In this document: positions 16,517 to 26,033 of the stretch, piece after piece
How positions within the stretch are numbered: position 1 is the first letter of the stretch
Layout: the number at the start of each line of letters is the position of its first letter
NCBI GenBank assembly: GCA_001013295.1
Contig: LAZY01000033.1
Coordinates: 1 to 64,000 of the forward strand
Reading direction: 5' to 3'
DNA length: 64,000 bases
From: Chryseobacterium indologenes
GTDB taxonomy: Bacteria > Bacteroidota > Bacteroidia > Flavobacteriales > Weeksellaceae
Position numbers and translations under genes: made by a program
Notes under the pieces: generated by a model
Database searches by the model: none
Told to the model about the DNA's origin: nothing
What the model saw: the letters and a program-made list of their open reading frames with translations, nothing else

Positions 16517-19477
16517 ATGAGAAAAGCAGTTATACCGGTTCTGTTTGTTTTTTCACTTTCTGCGACTGCACAGGAGAAAAAAGCGGCCGACACTACGAAG
16601 ACAACCAACATTCAGGAGGTCGTAGTCACCTCTTTGGGGATCAAAAGGCAGGCTCGCTCCCTTACATACTCCAGCCAGCAGATTGGTGGGGATGAGCTTA
16701 CAGAAGTGAAAACTCCCAATCTTTTAAATTCGATCAACGGAAAAGTTTCCAATGTACAGATCAACAGAACCAATGGTGTAGGAAGCTCCGTAAGGATAAT
16801 TATGAGGGGGAATAAATCAGTAAGTAATACCCAGCCACTGTATGTGATCGATGGAATTCCTATTATCAACGGAACGGGAAAGTCAGCAGATATAGGACAG
16901 TATTCAAATATGCCGGATCCCGGAGATGTATTGAGTTCTATCAATCCGGATGATATTGAAAGCATTAACTTTTTGAAAGGGGCTTCCGCTTCTGCATTGT
17001 ATGGTTCGGCTGGAGGGAACGGAGCTATTTTGGTTACTACTAAAAAAGGACGTGCAGGTAAAAGTATGATTACTTTCAGCTCCAGTCTTACAACAGAGAG
17101 AGCATATAGTCTTCCAAAGCTACAACACAGCTATTTGTCTTATGATCCTAATGTAGCTGGACAGGCTCCAGGCCAGTCTATATATAGCTGGGGAGCAAAA
17201 GGCTCTTCTAAAGATTATCTTAAAGATTTTCTGCAAACAGGTACGACTTGGGTAAACAGTCTTTCATTTCAGTCAGGAAATGATAAATCAACCAATTATT
17301 TTTCTATTGGAAATACCACCAATAAAGGAGTAGTTCCAATTTCTTACTTTGACCAGTATAATATTTCTTTCAGAAATTCAAGCAAATTTCTGGATGATAA
17401 ATTAACTTTAGATGCTAACCTTATTGGTTCTCTACAGGAAAGTAAAAACAGACAGACTCCGGGAGCCTCTTTTTCTCCTTTAACCAGTTTGTATTGGTTG
17501 CCAAGAGGAGTCGATTTTGATCAATATGGTCCCAATAGTTATTCGTATTTAGATAAAACCCGATTTTTACCAGCTCAAAACTGGTGGGAAGTAAACTCGG
17601 ATGGAAGCTTCAAAGGTAATCCTGTTACACAGAACCCTTACTGGATCTTAAACCGAAATCCGGTTACAGTGTCCAATAAAAATATATATGGAGCCCTTGC
17701 CCTTTCTTATCAGATTAATCCATGGTTGTCTGCTAGGGTAAGAGGGAACTATAGCTGGAATATCTCAGATAGCCAACGTGATATATCTGCTTTTTCAGCA
17801 CCGAGTTTAGCGGCTAATGGTGTTAATGGTAGAATCCTTAAGAACACCTATGAAAATTCTTCCACTTATGGCGATGCTTTACTTATTGGTAGCCCTAAAA
17901 TAAGTGAATCTATTTCTTTAGATTTTACAGTAGGGGGAAGTATCAATACAACAAGAAATAAAATAACCCAGATTGATAACGCTTATCTGGCAAACCCCAA
18001 CCTTTTTACACTGAATAACCTTCAGTGGAATATAAACAGAGCACCGGGAGATGGATACCATAACACCTATACGAATATGAAAAAGCAAGTACAGTCTGTA
18101 TTTGCAAGTGCTTCCATAGGGTATAAGAATATGTTTTATGTGGATATGACTTTCAGAAACGACTGGGATTCCAGTTTAGCTTTAACCGGGAGAACAGGGT
18201 TTGACTATGAGTCTGTAGGTGTAAATGCCATATTGTCTTCTGTTTTCAAACTTCCGGAAGCTATTAATTTCTGGAAAGTAAGAGGGTCTTATGCAACAGT
18301 TGGATTGGGGCTGCCTACCAACATTACGAATGCAATGATCGAATATAATAAAGGTTATGTGTATGAAGTAGATGCCGGAACACTTGTATATCCTAGGAGT
18401 AATTTTATCATAGACCCTGACTATAAAGAATTGTTTCCAAAACCGGAATTTAATAGAACATTTGAAGTTGGGACTGAGCTAAGAATGTTGAATAACAGAT
18501 TAAATTTCGATATAACATATTACAACTCCAATACGAGTAACCAATTACTGGAAACAAAAATTGATTCCTATTTTGGAGGGTTAAAGCCAGGATGGTATTA
18601 CGTTAATGCCGGAAAAATCCGAAATATCGGTTTTGAATCTTCACTGTCTTATAAAGTCTTTGCGTCAGAGAAATTCGGATGGACAACTACAGTGAATGCC
18701 TCTGCAAATAAAAATAAGATTGTTGAATTATTCCCAAGCAGACTTCCTATACCGGAAGAGCAGCTTTTCTCGCTAGCAGGAGGGGGAGACTATACAAGGC
18801 TTAAATTGGGAGGATCATTTGGAGATCTTTATGGAATAAAATTTAAGAGAGATGACCAAGGGCATATTTTAGTAAATGAAAAAGGAATACCATTAGCAGA
18901 TAATATTCCTACTTATCTGGGTAATCCGAACCCTAAATTTATTTTAGGTTTCAATAACTCCTTTAATATTGGTAAACTAGGACTATCTTTCCTTGTTGAT
19001 GGTAAATTTGGAGGAAAAGTGCTTTCTCTTACTGAAAAAGCAAATGACCTGTATGGAGTAAGTCAGGCAACAGCTGATGCAAGAGATAGAGGAGGGGTAT
19101 CTGTTCCAAATGCAGTGTATGCACCAGGAACTCCAAATGCAGGACAGGCTTATACCGGATTGACAAATCCTCAGGACTATTATAAAGCAGTAGGGACTAC
19201 AGAAGGCTATGGAAAAGGAATTGACGAAGCTTATCTGTATAGTGCTACAACGGTGCGTTTGCGTCAAGCTTCTGTTTCATATACTTTTGATATCAATTCA
19301 AAATATGTGAAAAATGCAACTGTGAGCTTAGTAGGGACCAATCTGTTTTTCTTCTATAAAAAAGCACCGTTTGATCCTGAACAGGTGTCGGGGAATACAC
19401 CTGGAGGGGTAGGGGTAGATTCATTTGGACTTCCGGTTACCCGATCTATTGGATTATCATTAAAAGCAAACTTCTAA
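16517..19477 (+). CDS. SusC/RagA-type TonB-dependent glycan transporter
   Basis: Outer-membrane beta-barrel that imports oligosaccharides with TonB energy, working as the barrel beneath the SusD lid encoded next. 986 aa. After a signal peptide ending ATAQ comes a TonB-box-like IQEVVVTSLGI, then the plug domain with the SusC signatures GVGSSVRIIMRGNKS, PLYVIDGIPI and GSAGGNGAILVTTKKG, then the barrel ending in a terminal phenylalanine (LSLKANF). The N-terminal carboxypeptidase-regulatory-like domain common in SusC proteins is absent, which also argues against sigma/anti-sigma signalling. Context predicts N-glycan fragments as cargo. Confidence 0.92.
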   Translation: MRKAVIPVLFVFSLSATAQEKKAADTTKTTNIQEVVVTSLGIKRQARSLTYSSQQIGGDELTEVKTPNLLNSINGKVSNVQINRTNGVGSSVRIIMRGNKSVSNTQPLYVIDGIPIINGTGKSADIGQYSNMPDPGDVLSSINPDDIESINFLKGASASALYGSAGGNGAILVTTKKGRAGKSMITFSSSLTTERAYSLPKLQHSYLSYDPNVAGQAPGQSIYSWGAKGSSKDYLKDFLQTGTTWVNSLSFQSGNDKSTNYFSIGNTTNKGVVPISYFDQYNISFRNSSKFLDDKLTLDANLIGSLQESKNRQTPGASFSPLTSLYWLPRGVDFDQYGPNSYSYLDKTRFLPAQNWWEVNSDGSFKGNPVTQNPYWILNRNPVTVSNKNIYGALALSYQINPWLSARVRGNYSWNISDSQRDISAFSAPSLAANGVNGRILKNTYENSSTYGDALLIGSPKISESISLDFTVGGSINTTRNKITQIDNAYLANPNLFTLNNLQWNINRAPGDGYHNTYTNMKKQVQSVFASASIGYKNMFYVDMTFRNDWDSSLALTGRTGFDYESVGVNAILSSVFKLPEAINFWKVRGSYATVGLGLPTNITNAMIEYNKGYVYEVDAGTLVYPRSNFIIDPDYKELFPKPEFNRTFEVGTELRMLNNRLNFDITYYNSNTSNQLLETKIDSYFGGLKPGWYYVNAGKIRNIGFESSLSYKVFASEKFGWTTTVNASANKNKIVELFPSRLPIPEEQLFSLAGGGDYTRLKLGGSFGDLYGIKFKRDDQGHILVNEKGIPLADNIPTYLGNPNPKFILGFNNSFNIGKLGLSFLVDGKFGGKVLSLTEKANDLYGVSQATADARDRGGVSVPNAVYAPGTPNAGQAYTGLTNPQDYYKAVGTTEGYGKGIDEAYLYSATTVRLRQASVSYTFDINSKYVKNATVSLVGTNLFFFYKKAPFDPEQVSGNTPGGVGVDSFGLPVTRSIGLSLKANF

Positions 19478-19494
19478 CTTTTACAATTACTAAA

Positions 19495-21120
19495 ATGAAA
19501 ATCAATCATATTAAAACATTAGTATTCGGAGCTGTGGTACTGCTTTCTTCTTCAGGTTGTACTAATGACTTTGAACAGTTTAATCAGGAAAAACTAGGTG
19601 GACCTGAAAATTTTTACGCAGACTTTATCGCTATTGTTAATCCTTTGAAATCTATGCAGAGAGGATTGCAGGCAGACTATCAGCTGTATCCTAACCTCAG
19701 TGCAGATATGTATAGTGGGATGTTCAGTACAGCCACACAGTTTAATGGAGGAGTAAATAATCTTACTTACTCTATGATGGATGGGTGGAATAACAGAATT
19801 ATAGCAAGACAACAGGATATTTTCAACTATTCTCTCATTATTGATAATGCTGCTAAAGGGAATTATCTGGGGGTAGATTTTACAGGAACATTTGCTGTTA
19901 AAAAAATCCTGAAAGTGATAACAGCGGCAAGAGTTTCTGATAGCCACGGACCTGTAGTCTATAGTAAATATGAAAAACCGAATCCTAACGGAACAACTGA
20001 TTTTGATTCGCAGCAGGATGCTTATAATTATTTTATAGCTGATCTTACTTCTGCTATTACTGATTTGCAAAAAGTACTTGCTACCTCTGCAAATCAGAAT
20101 GTAGAAGATAAAGCTTCGTTGAAAAATGCTGACTTAGTTTACGGCGGAAATATGGCACAATGGGCAAAATTGGCTAATTCACTGAAACTGAGGTTGGCCA
20201 TGAGAATGAGCTATGCTGATCCTGCCAAATCAAAACAATATGCAGAAGAGGCTTTGGCATCATCTGCAGGATTAATTACTGACAATGCTGATAATGCTTT
20301 GATTAGCGTAGGACAGTCTGAATTGAGTTTTATCATCTATTCGTGGGGAGACTGTTTGATAGGGGCACCGTTGATGGCTTATATGAACGGATACAACGAC
20401 CCAAGGCTTCCTGCATATGCTATTCCTGCAAAAGATGCAGATGTTCAGGGAAAATATATAGGAGTCCGTCAGGGAATTGATTTACTAAATGGAAAATCAA
20501 CCTATGGAGCATTTTCACAGCCACAAGCAAAATCAGCTGCAGGTGATTATTTTTCCGGTACTGATGGTAAAATGAAATTATTTACTGCTGCAGAAACATG
20601 GTTCCTGAAAGCAGAGGCTGCCTTAAGAGGGTATTCTGGGGCAGGTGATATTCAGACCAATTATACAACCGGAGTTCAACAATCTTTCGGTGAATGGGGA
20701 AAAAGTACTAGTGTTGCTGCTTATCTTGCTGACAACACTTCTACGGAGGCTCCTTATGTAGATCCTAAGAATGCAGAGAATAATGTCCTGGCTGGAAATC
20801 CTCAGCTAAGTACAGTTACCATTGCATGGAATAACAGCGATACCAACGAAAGAAAATTAGAAAGAATCATTACTCAAAAATGGCTTTCACTTTATCCGAA
20901 TGGTCCTGAAGCATGGGCAGAGCAAAGAAGAACAGGCTATCCTATTCTTTTCAAGATAAGAAAAAATGATAGTGGTGGCTTGATCAGTACAGAAGCAATG
21001 ATCCGAAGAATTCCTTTCACTATTGATACTAAAACTTCATTGTACAATTACCAGCAGGCAGTACAAACGCTTAACGGTCCAGATACCGGAGGAACCAAAT
21101 TATGGTGGGATAAAAAATAA
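19495..21120 (+). CDS. SusD/RagB family glycan-binding lipoprotein (SusD-like_2 type)
   Basis: Surface lipoprotein partner of SusC that captures the glycan; 541 aa. The signal peptide ends in a lipobox before Cys22 (SSGC). The mature protein carries SusD-like_2 features: FADFIAIVNPLKSMQRGLQ-like early helix, YADPAKSKQYAEEAL-type TPR helices, and the C-terminal ERIITQKWLSLYPNGPEAW motif near residue 460 that is typical of this subfamily. It starts 17 bases after susC and is certainly cotranscribed. A large hairpin lies just after the gene at 21148-21264. Confidence 0.92.
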   Translation: MKINHIKTLVFGAVVLLSSSGCTNDFEQFNQEKLGGPENFYADFIAIVNPLKSMQRGLQADYQLYPNLSADMYSGMFSTATQFNGGVNNLTYSMMDGWNNRIIARQQDIFNYSLIIDNAAKGNYLGVDFTGTFAVKKILKVITAARVSDSHGPVVYSKYEKPNPNGTTDFDSQQDAYNYFIADLTSAITDLQKVLATSANQNVEDKASLKNADLVYGGNMAQWAKLANSLKLRLAMRMSYADPAKSKQYAEEALASSAGLITDNADNALISVGQSELSFIIYSWGDCLIGAPLMAYMNGYNDPRLPAYAIPAKDADVQGKYIGVRQGIDLLNGKSTYGAFSQPQAKSAAGDYFSGTDGKMKLFTAAETWFLKAEAALRGYSGAGDIQTNYTTGVQQSFGEWGKSTSVAAYLADNTSTEAPYVDPKNAENNVLAGNPQLSTVTIAWNNSDTNERKLERIITQKWLSLYPNGPEAWAEQRRTGYPILFKIRKNDSGGLISTEAMIRRIPFTIDTKTSLYNYQQAVQTLNGPDTGGTKLWWDKK

Positions 21121-21147
21121 TAAGCCAAACATTTTTTAATATATTAC

Positions 21148-21264
21148 AGAGACATCTCAAAAGTCAGATTTGATCTGATGTGTTCATAGGGACAGGAGTG
21201 TAAAATCTCCTACAATTTATTTATAGTTTCGTTTATTCCCGGATGAAATTTTGAGATGTTCTCT
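21148..21264 (+). promoter_or_regulatory. Large structured intergenic element, terminator or attenuator
   Basis: Outer arms 21148-21162 and 21249-21264 pair over 15 bp with one bulged base, and enclose about 86 bases. That interior has two smaller hairpins: CAGAT/ATCTG and AGGAG/CTCCT. A T-rich run (CTCTTTTTCTTT) follows the closing arm. It separates susC-susD from the MFS gene. Confidence 0.55.
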
Positions 21265-21292
21265 TTTTCTTTAGAAACTTATTTTTTTAAAT

Positions 21293-22588
21293 ATGGGAAA
21301 CAACAACTCCGGAGTACGTCGGATTCAGCCAATTCTTTGGATATCTACATTATATTTTGCAATGGGAGTTCCCTTTGTGACCATTAATGCAGTCTCTGGA
21401 ATCATGTATAAGGATATGGGTGTTTCAGATTCACAGATTACTTTCTGGACGGCCCTTATCATGTTCTCCTGGACTTTGAAGCCTCTCTGGAGTCCTTTCC
21501 TGGAGATCTATAAAACCAAAAAATTCTTTGTTGTTTTTACCCAGTTTGCCATAGGAATTCTGTTTGCTTTAGTGGCATTAAGTCTGCCTATGCATGACTT
21601 TTTCAAATACAGTATAGCGCTTTTTGCCGTAGTGGCATTTTGCGGAGCTACCCATGATGTGGTGGCAGACGGAACATATATTGGGCTTCTTACCAATAAA
21701 GAACAGGCGAGATACATCGGCTGGCAGGGCGCTTTTTACAATCTGGCAAAGATTATCAGCAGCGGTGCACTGGTCTATTGTGCAGGAGTTCTGGAAAAAA
21801 CAAAAGGCGTTACCCATGCCTGGATGATCATTATGGTGATCTATGCCTTGTTGTTTTTTGCTCTGGCGGTCTATCATTATTTCATCCTTCCGAAAGAAGA
21901 GAAAGATGAGGTTCCGAAACAGGAGAAAACAGCTGGGAACGTACGTAAAGAACTGTTGGAAGTCATTACCTCTTTCTTTACCAAAAAGAGCATTCTGTGG
22001 TCGGTGCTTTTCATTATTCTGTACCGCTTTGCAGAAGGTTTTGCTATTAAAATTGCTCCTCTGTTTTTTAAAGCTCCAAGAGCTTCAGGAGGATTAGGAT
22101 TATCAACATCCGATATAGGATTGATCTACGGAACTTATGGGTCTGCAGCATTCATTTTAGGATCTGTCCTGGCGGGATATTTTATCTCAGCCAGAGGATT
22201 GAAAAAATCGCTGATATGGCTGTGTTGCGCCTTTAACATTCCATTTGTGGTCTATGCATTACTGGCTCATTACCAGCCGGCAGATCTTCTGCCTGTAGGG
22301 ATTGCTGTTGTAGTAGAATATTTTGGCTATGGTTTCGGTTTTGTTGGGCTGATGCTGTATATGATGCAGCAGATCGCTCCCGGAAAACATAAAACAGCCC
22401 ACTATGCTTTTGCGACAGGAATTATGAACCTGGGGGTGATGATTCCCGGCATGTTCAGCGGAATGATCAGTGACTGGGTAGGGTATAAAATATTCTTTAT
22501 CTGGGTATTGGTAGCTACCATTCCTGCATTCCTCGTGACCTTATTCGTTCCTTTCCCGTATTCAGAAAATAAAGAAGAATATAATTAA
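21293..22588 (+). CDS. MFS transporter, probable mannosyl-GlcNAc/mannose importer
   Basis: Inner-membrane permease of 431 aa with about 12 predicted helices; AmpG-like in the way it begins (PILWISTLYFAMGVPFVTINAVSG) and in FCGATHDVVADGTYIGLL. The central loop is basic and charged (PKEEKDEVPKQEKT). In Bacteroidota N-glycan loci a transporter of this type sits next to the GH130 phosphorylase and is thought to bring the disaccharide into the cytoplasm; the adjacency here (GH130 gene 93 bases downstream) supports the same role. The substrate is inferred from context only. Confidence 0.85.
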   Translation: MGNNNSGVRRIQPILWISTLYFAMGVPFVTINAVSGIMYKDMGVSDSQITFWTALIMFSWTLKPLWSPFLEIYKTKKFFVVFTQFAIGILFALVALSLPMHDFFKYSIALFAVVAFCGATHDVVADGTYIGLLTNKEQARYIGWQGAFYNLAKIISSGALVYCAGVLEKTKGVTHAWMIIMVIYALLFFALAVYHYFILPKEEKDEVPKQEKTAGNVRKELLEVITSFFTKKSILWSVLFIILYRFAEGFAIKIAPLFFKAPRASGGLGLSTSDIGLIYGTYGSAAFILGSVLAGYFISARGLKKSLIWLCCAFNIPFVVYALLAHYQPADLLPVGIAVVVEYFGYGFGFVGLMLYMMQQIAPGKHKTAHYAFATGIMNLGVMIPGMFSGMISDWVGYKIFFIWVLVATIPAFLVTLFVPFPYSENKEEYN

Positions 22589-22602
22589 ACAGGCACTCAG
22601 TC

Positions 22603-22637
22603 TAAACCTAACAGGTTTTAAAAATCCGTTAGGTTTA
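22603..22637. repeat. 17-bp imperfect palindrome of the CTAACAGGTTTT family
   Basis: Arms 22603-22619 and 22621-22637 pair with one mismatch and one G-T wobble. It is related to the palindrome at 3093-3125. Located just after the MFS stop, it may act as a terminator. Confidence 0.7.
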
Positions 22638-22681
22638 AATACTAAATAAAACAATTAAAAATAAAAAGTAAAAACTACTTT

Positions 22682-23653
22682 ATGACAGCTCAATCAGTAA
22701 TGATCCCATGGCAGGATCGCCCGGAAGGTTGTAATGATATTATGTGGAGGTTTTCCGAAAACCCGATCATTGACAGATACGCAATACCTACATCCAACAG
22801 TATATTCAACAGTGCGGTAATTCCTTTTGAAGATGGGTTCGCAGGAGTATTCCGTTGTGATAATAAAGCCGTGCAGATGAATATTTTTGCAGGTTTCAGT
22901 AAAGATGGAATCAATTGGAACATTAATCATGATCCTATTGATATGAAGGCTGGCAATACCGAGATGATCGAATCTGATTACAAATATGATCCCCGTGTAA
23001 CCTTCATCGAAGACCGCTACTGGATTACATGGTGTAATGGATATAACGGACCGACTATAGGGATCGGATATACTTTTGACTTTAAAGAATTTTTCCAGTG
23101 CGAAAATGCATTCCTTCCTTTCAACAGAAACGGAGTTCTTTTCCCTGAAAAAATCAATGGTAAATATGCCATGTTGAGCCGTCCGAGTGATAACGGACAT
23201 ACCCCTTTCGGAGATATTTATATCAGCTATAGTCCTGATATGAAATACTGGGGTGAGCATCGTTGTGTAATGAAAGTAACGCCTTTTGAAGACAGTGCAT
23301 GGCAGTGTACCAAAATCGGAGGGGGACCTGTTCCTATTAAAACGGAAGAAGGATGGCTGCTTTTTTATCATGGAGTAATCAATACCTGCAGAGGATTCAG
23401 ATATTCTATGGGAGCTGCTTTGCTGGACCTTGAAGACCCTACAAAAGTATTGTACAGAACGAAAGCTTACCTGCTGGCTCCGGCAGAATTGTATGAGCTG
23501 ACAGGAGATGTACCGAATGTGGTTTTCCCTTGTGCAGCCCTTACGGAAGGCGACAAAGTTACCGTATATTATGGTGCTGCGGATACCGTGGTTGCCATTG
23601 CATTTGGATATATCTCAGAAATCATTGATTTTATGAAAAAGAATTCAATTTAA
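22682..23653 (+). CDS. GH130 glycoside phosphorylase (beta-1,4-mannosyl-GlcNAc type)
   Basis: Cytoplasmic enzyme (no signal peptide) of 323 aa that splits a beta-1,4-mannoside with phosphate to give mannose-1-phosphate. The five-bladed-propeller GH130 pattern is clear: [39 protein letters not shown] with the catalytic Asp region, [21 protein letters not shown], and a C-terminal YYGAADT. Among GH130 enzymes, those in SusCD/GH92/GH18 loci act on Man-beta-1,4-GlcNAc, the core left after N-glycan trimming; I infer that here from context. It saves ATP because the sugar leaves already phosphorylated. Confidence 0.9.
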   Translation: MTAQSVMIPWQDRPEGCNDIMWRFSENPIIDRYAIPTSNSIFNSAVIPFEDGFAGVFRCDNKAVQMNIFAGFSKDGINWNINHDPIDMKAGNTEMIESDYKYDPRVTFIEDRYWITWCNGYNGPTIGIGYTFDFKEFFQCENAFLPFNRNGVLFPEKINGKYAMLSRPSDNGHTPFGDIYISYSPDMKYWGEHRCVMKVTPFEDSAWQCTKIGGGPVPIKTEEGWLLFYHGVINTCRGFRYSMGAALLDLEDPTKVLYRTKAYLLAPAELYELTGDVPNVVFPCAALTEGDKVTVYYGAADTVVAIAFGYISEIIDFMKKNSI

Positions 23654-23769
23654 TCTAGTAATAATAAAGTTTAGGAAATAGGTTAATCATCTTAATTTCC
23701 CCATTATTTGGGAGTTTTATAATGGTTTTCCTATTTTTAAACAAAAAATCTTCCATACCTCTCTTTATC

Positions 23770-26001
23770 ATGAAAAAAGAACTGCTTATCTGCTTTTTTA
23801 CCACCCTGGTTTCTCTGTCTCATGCTCAGCAAAATAAGAATGATGTTCTTTCCTGGGTAGATCCGTTTATCGGAACAGGCGGCCATGGCCATACCTTTCC
23901 GGGTGCAACCACACCGTTTGGAATGATTCAGCTAAGCCCTGATCAGAACACTAAAAGTGGTGACTGGGACTGGTGTTCCGGCTACCATTACAGCAGCAAA
24001 ACGATCATGGGATTCAGCCACAATCACCTTAGCGGAACAGGTTGGGCAGATCTTGGGGATATTCTGGTAATGCCAACGGTAGGCCAGGTGAAAATGGTTC
24101 CGGGGCAGGAAGATAAACCGGAAACGGGCTATCGTTCAACGTTCAGTCATGATAAAGAGACTGCATCTCCGGGATATTATTCGGTAATGCTTGACAGCTA
24201 TGGCGTGAAAGCGGAACTTACCGCTTCTCCGAGAGTAGGATTCCATAAATATACCTTCCCGAAAACTGACGAAGCCAATATCATTATTGATCCTACGAAT
24301 AAGATTTTCGGAAATATTTACCACACGTTGGTCAGCATAGAAGGGAATAATAAGATAAAAGGCTATTGTTACAGCAACGGCTGGGGCGGAAAACGATTTG
24401 CTTATTTTGTAATGGAATTTTCCAAACCATTTAAATCCTATGGGGTGTATGCTAAAGGAAAAATAAAAAACAATGAAAAAATTGCGTTGGCCAAAGATGC
24501 AAAAGCCTTTGTAAGATTTGCAACGGAAGCTAATGAAAGCGTTGAGGTAAAAGTATCTTTATCTCCGGTAAGCACAGAAAATGCACAGGAAAACTTCGAT
24601 ACAGAAGCTAAAAATGTAGACTTTGCTCAAGCTAGGGAAACTGCTCAAAAAACATGGCGGGACCTTATCGGAAGATTCCAGGTAACAGGAGGTAGAGATA
24701 ATCAGAGAAAGATTTTCTACACAGGAGTGTATCACACCTTCATTGCACCTAATCTTTATATGGATGTGAACGGGGATTATGTTGCCGCTCAGGAAAATAT
24801 GAATACCAAATGGTTTACCAACTACAGTACTTATTCGTATTGGGATGGTTTCAGAGCGACACATCCGTTATTGACCATTATGGATCAGAAACATACTAAG
24901 GAATTCGCCAATTCTTTGATTAGCAGGTATACGGACCGTAAGGATCATATGCCGATCTGGGAGCTTTGCGGATATGATAACTTCTGTATGCTGGGATACC
25001 ACAGTGTATCGGTCATCTGGGACGCTATTTCCAAAGGAGTGCCGGGAATTGATGCAGAAAAAGCTTTTGCAGCAATGAAAGATGCTTCCCTTACAGATAA
25101 AATGAGCAGCAGTGATGGCGGTGGCGGCCTTAATGATTATATTAAATTAGGATACTCGCCATCAGAAAACGGAGCTTCTGTTTCTGCAACTCTGGAATAT
25201 GCTTATGATGACTGGTGTATTCAGCAGCTTGCCGAAAAATTAGGAAAAAAAGACGAGGCGGAAGTGTATAAAAAACGTTCTATGAACTTCCTGAATACCT
25301 TCAACAAAGAGAATAATCATTTCTGGCCAAGACAGAAAGACGGAAAATTCTTAGCGGATTTCCCTCTCAATGACTGGAAAAAGCTACAGCCACATTGGGT
25401 TTCCGGTAATATCTGGGCCTATGATTTCTTTGTTCCCCATCAGATTGATGAAATGATGAATCTGTACGGTGGAAAAAAAGGATTTGAAGAAAAGCTGGAT
25501 AAAACGTTCACTGAAGCATTGAATATGCAGGGCGAGCAGCATGTTGATATTTCAGGATTTATCGGTTCTCTTGGATTTGGAGACGAACCGGGACATCATG
25601 TTCCATATCTGTACAATTATGTAGGAAGTCCATACAAAACCCAGAAAATGGTAAAATATATCAGAGACAATATGTACGCTGCAAAGCCTGACGGAATTGT
25701 CAACAACGAAGACTGCGGACAAATGTCAGCATGGTATATTTTCTCTTCATTAGGATTCTATCCGGTAACACCGGGGAAACCAGTATATGCTATCGGAGCG
25801 CCCCAATTTCCGAAAGCTTCATTACAGCTGGAAAACGGAAAAACTTTCACAGTGATTGCCGATAAAATTTCAGATAAAAATATCTATGTACAGAAAATGT
25901 TCCTGAACGGGAAAGAGTACAAAAGCTGGGAACTGAACCACAGCGACATCATGAATGGTGGCGAACTGAGATTTGTAATGGGAAGTAAGCCTGTAAAATA
26001 A
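23770..26001 (+). CDS. GH92 exo-alpha-mannosidase (first copy)
   Basis: Calcium-dependent, inverting exo-mannosidase that removes alpha-1,2 (or 1,3/1,4) mannose; 743 aa from the preferred start. I start at MKKELLICFFTTLVSLS because it gives a clean signal peptide (cleavage near SHAQ); an upstream frame would add 16 residues that do not resemble one. GH92 blocks visible are VDPFIGTGGHGHTFPGA, WDGFRATHPLLTIMD, MPIWELCGYDNFCMLGYHS with the acid Glu, and VNNEDCGQMSAWYIFSSLGF with catalytic Asp residues. It probably works in the periplasm, followed 32 bases later by the GH125 gene. Confidence 0.93.
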   Translation: MKKELLICFFTTLVSLSHAQQNKNDVLSWVDPFIGTGGHGHTFPGATTPFGMIQLSPDQNTKSGDWDWCSGYHYSSKTIMGFSHNHLSGTGWADLGDILVMPTVGQVKMVPGQEDKPETGYRSTFSHDKETASPGYYSVMLDSYGVKAELTASPRVGFHKYTFPKTDEANIIIDPTNKIFGNIYHTLVSIEGNNKIKGYCYSNGWGGKRFAYFVMEFSKPFKSYGVYAKGKIKNNEKIALAKDAKAFVRFATEANESVEVKVSLSPVSTENAQENFDTEAKNVDFAQARETAQKTWRDLIGRFQVTGGRDNQRKIFYTGVYHTFIAPNLYMDVNGDYVAAQENMNTKWFTNYSTYSYWDGFRATHPLLTIMDQKHTKEFANSLISRYTDRKDHMPIWELCGYDNFCMLGYHSVSVIWDAISKGVPGIDAEKAFAAMKDASLTDKMSSSDGGGGLNDYIKLGYSPSENGASVSATLEYAYDDWCIQQLAEKLGKKDEAEVYKKRSMNFLNTFNKENNHFWPRQKDGKFLADFPLNDWKKLQPHWVSGNIWAYDFFVPHQIDEMMNLYGGKKGFEEKLDKTFTEALNMQGEQHVDISGFIGSLGFGDEPGHHVPYLYNYVGSPYKTQKMVKYIRDNMYAAKPDGIVNNEDCGQMSAWYIFSSLGFYPVTPGKPVYAIGAPQFPKASLQLENGKTFTVIADKISDKNIYVQKMFLNGKEYKSWELNHSDIMNGGELRFVMGSKPVK

Positions 26002-26033
26002 AAGAATAAAAATAAAACGAAATAATAGTATCA

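Noticed and set aside
22694..23371. 225-aa minus-strand frame opposite the GH130 gene
   Set aside because: The GH130 motifs on the plus strand are unambiguous; the reverse frame has no recognisable features.
23722..23769. Sixteen-residue extension of the first GH92 protein
   Set aside because: The downstream ATG gives a normal signal peptide; the extension does not.
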